Shown here: one piece after another, positions 63,561 to 64,000 of the stretch | Position numbering within the stretch: position 1 is the stretch's first letter | Layout: each line of letters starts with the position of its first letter | NCBI GenBank assembly: GCA_900708905.1 | Contig: CAADRB010000003.1 | Coordinates: 3,463,691 to 3,527,690, forward strand | DNA: 64,000 nt | Origin: Hymenolepis diminuta | Taxonomy: Eukaryota > Platyhelminthes > Cestoda > Cyclophyllidea > Hymenolepididae | Reading direction: 5' to 3' | The notes under the pieces: model-generated | Databases searched by the model: none | What the model was told of the DNA's origin: nothing | What the model saw: only the letters and a program-made list of their open reading frames with translations | Translations under genes and position numbers: made by a program

Positions 63561-64000
63561 ATCCCTATTAAGCCAATTTGTTTGTAAGGCTCTTCTGCAC
63601 TATTGTAGTGCTAGGAAACCCGGTCTCTCCGGCTTTGATTTATGTACTTACTAGATAAAGCTGGACTGCAGTTGAATAAAACAAGGCGAGATAAGATAGA
63701 AGTACAGTTACTTCAAACCATTTTGTTAGTTCAGCGGAAACTTTATATGTCATATCATTGATGTTGGAAGGTCAAAACACTGCATCGAATAACTGCCAGG
63801 CTGTCAGGAGCGACGTGCGCCTGCATATTGACAGACGACTCAGTGTTGATAGCATGGTCTAAATAGATCTGCACTAAGACACATCATACGAATAAGGAAA
63901 GGAATATGAAGAAGTGCAGATTCTATGTGATGTAAGAAAAACGGAAATGCGGACCAGGAGGCACAACGATTACAATTAGTGAGAATAGGCAGCTATTTCC
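63561..64000. other. No supported feature
   Basis: AT-rich right end of the window, with only very short frames. Confidence 0.4.

Noticed and set aside
1..64000. CRISPR arrays, operons or bacterial defence systems
   Set aside because: No regularly spaced repeats; intron-bearing genes show that this is eukaryotic nuclear DNA.

Overview
This is nuclear genomic DNA of an AT-rich invertebrate with small split genes. Introns run from 40-81 bp to more than 13 kb, splice sites are GT-AG (one is GC-AG), poly(A) signals are AATAAA, and there are degenerate mariner and gypsy-type elements plus a tRNA-like SINE family. The style fits a parasitic flatworm, possibly a tapeworm. That assignment is inference; no single gene proves it. 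Three runs of N (7619-7772, 21263-21266, 46959-46973) show a draft assembly.

Left part, minus strand. The 5' half of a NUP214-type nucleoporin gene starts at 16887 and runs off the left edge. Three exons are clustered at 16108-16887 and a fourth lies 13.3 kb away at 2612-2779; the intron between them holds SINE copies and an assembly gap. Next is a ten-exon gene (18778-21992) for a 612-residue leucine-rich-repeat protein with an elongin BC-box, probably a ZYG11/ZER1-like receptor of a cullin-RING ubiquitin ligase.

Middle (22.0-25 kb). Three very small genes were assembled by hand from short exons: a 68-residue protein with a hydrophobic tail (22688-22962, +), a 129-residue protein with a UBA-like domain (23930-24437, -) and a 46-residue predicted secreted peptide (24608-24909, +). 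The last two have AATAAA soon after the stop.

Right part, plus strand. A tandem family of the ER acetyl-CoA transporter SLC33A1 (AT-1) fills 26.5-53.2 kb. Copy A (26534-36806, 629 aa) and copy C (48200-53218, 635 aa) are complete seven-exon genes with matching intron phases. Copy B (39831-40689) has only the last two exons, and 815 bp of it, intron included, appears identical to copy C. A gypsy integrase remnant lies between A and B, and a broken mariner transposase follows C. From 54.6 kb to the end there are repeats, one coding-like frame at 55966-56286, a pyrimidine-rich stretch, and otherwise nothing I can support.
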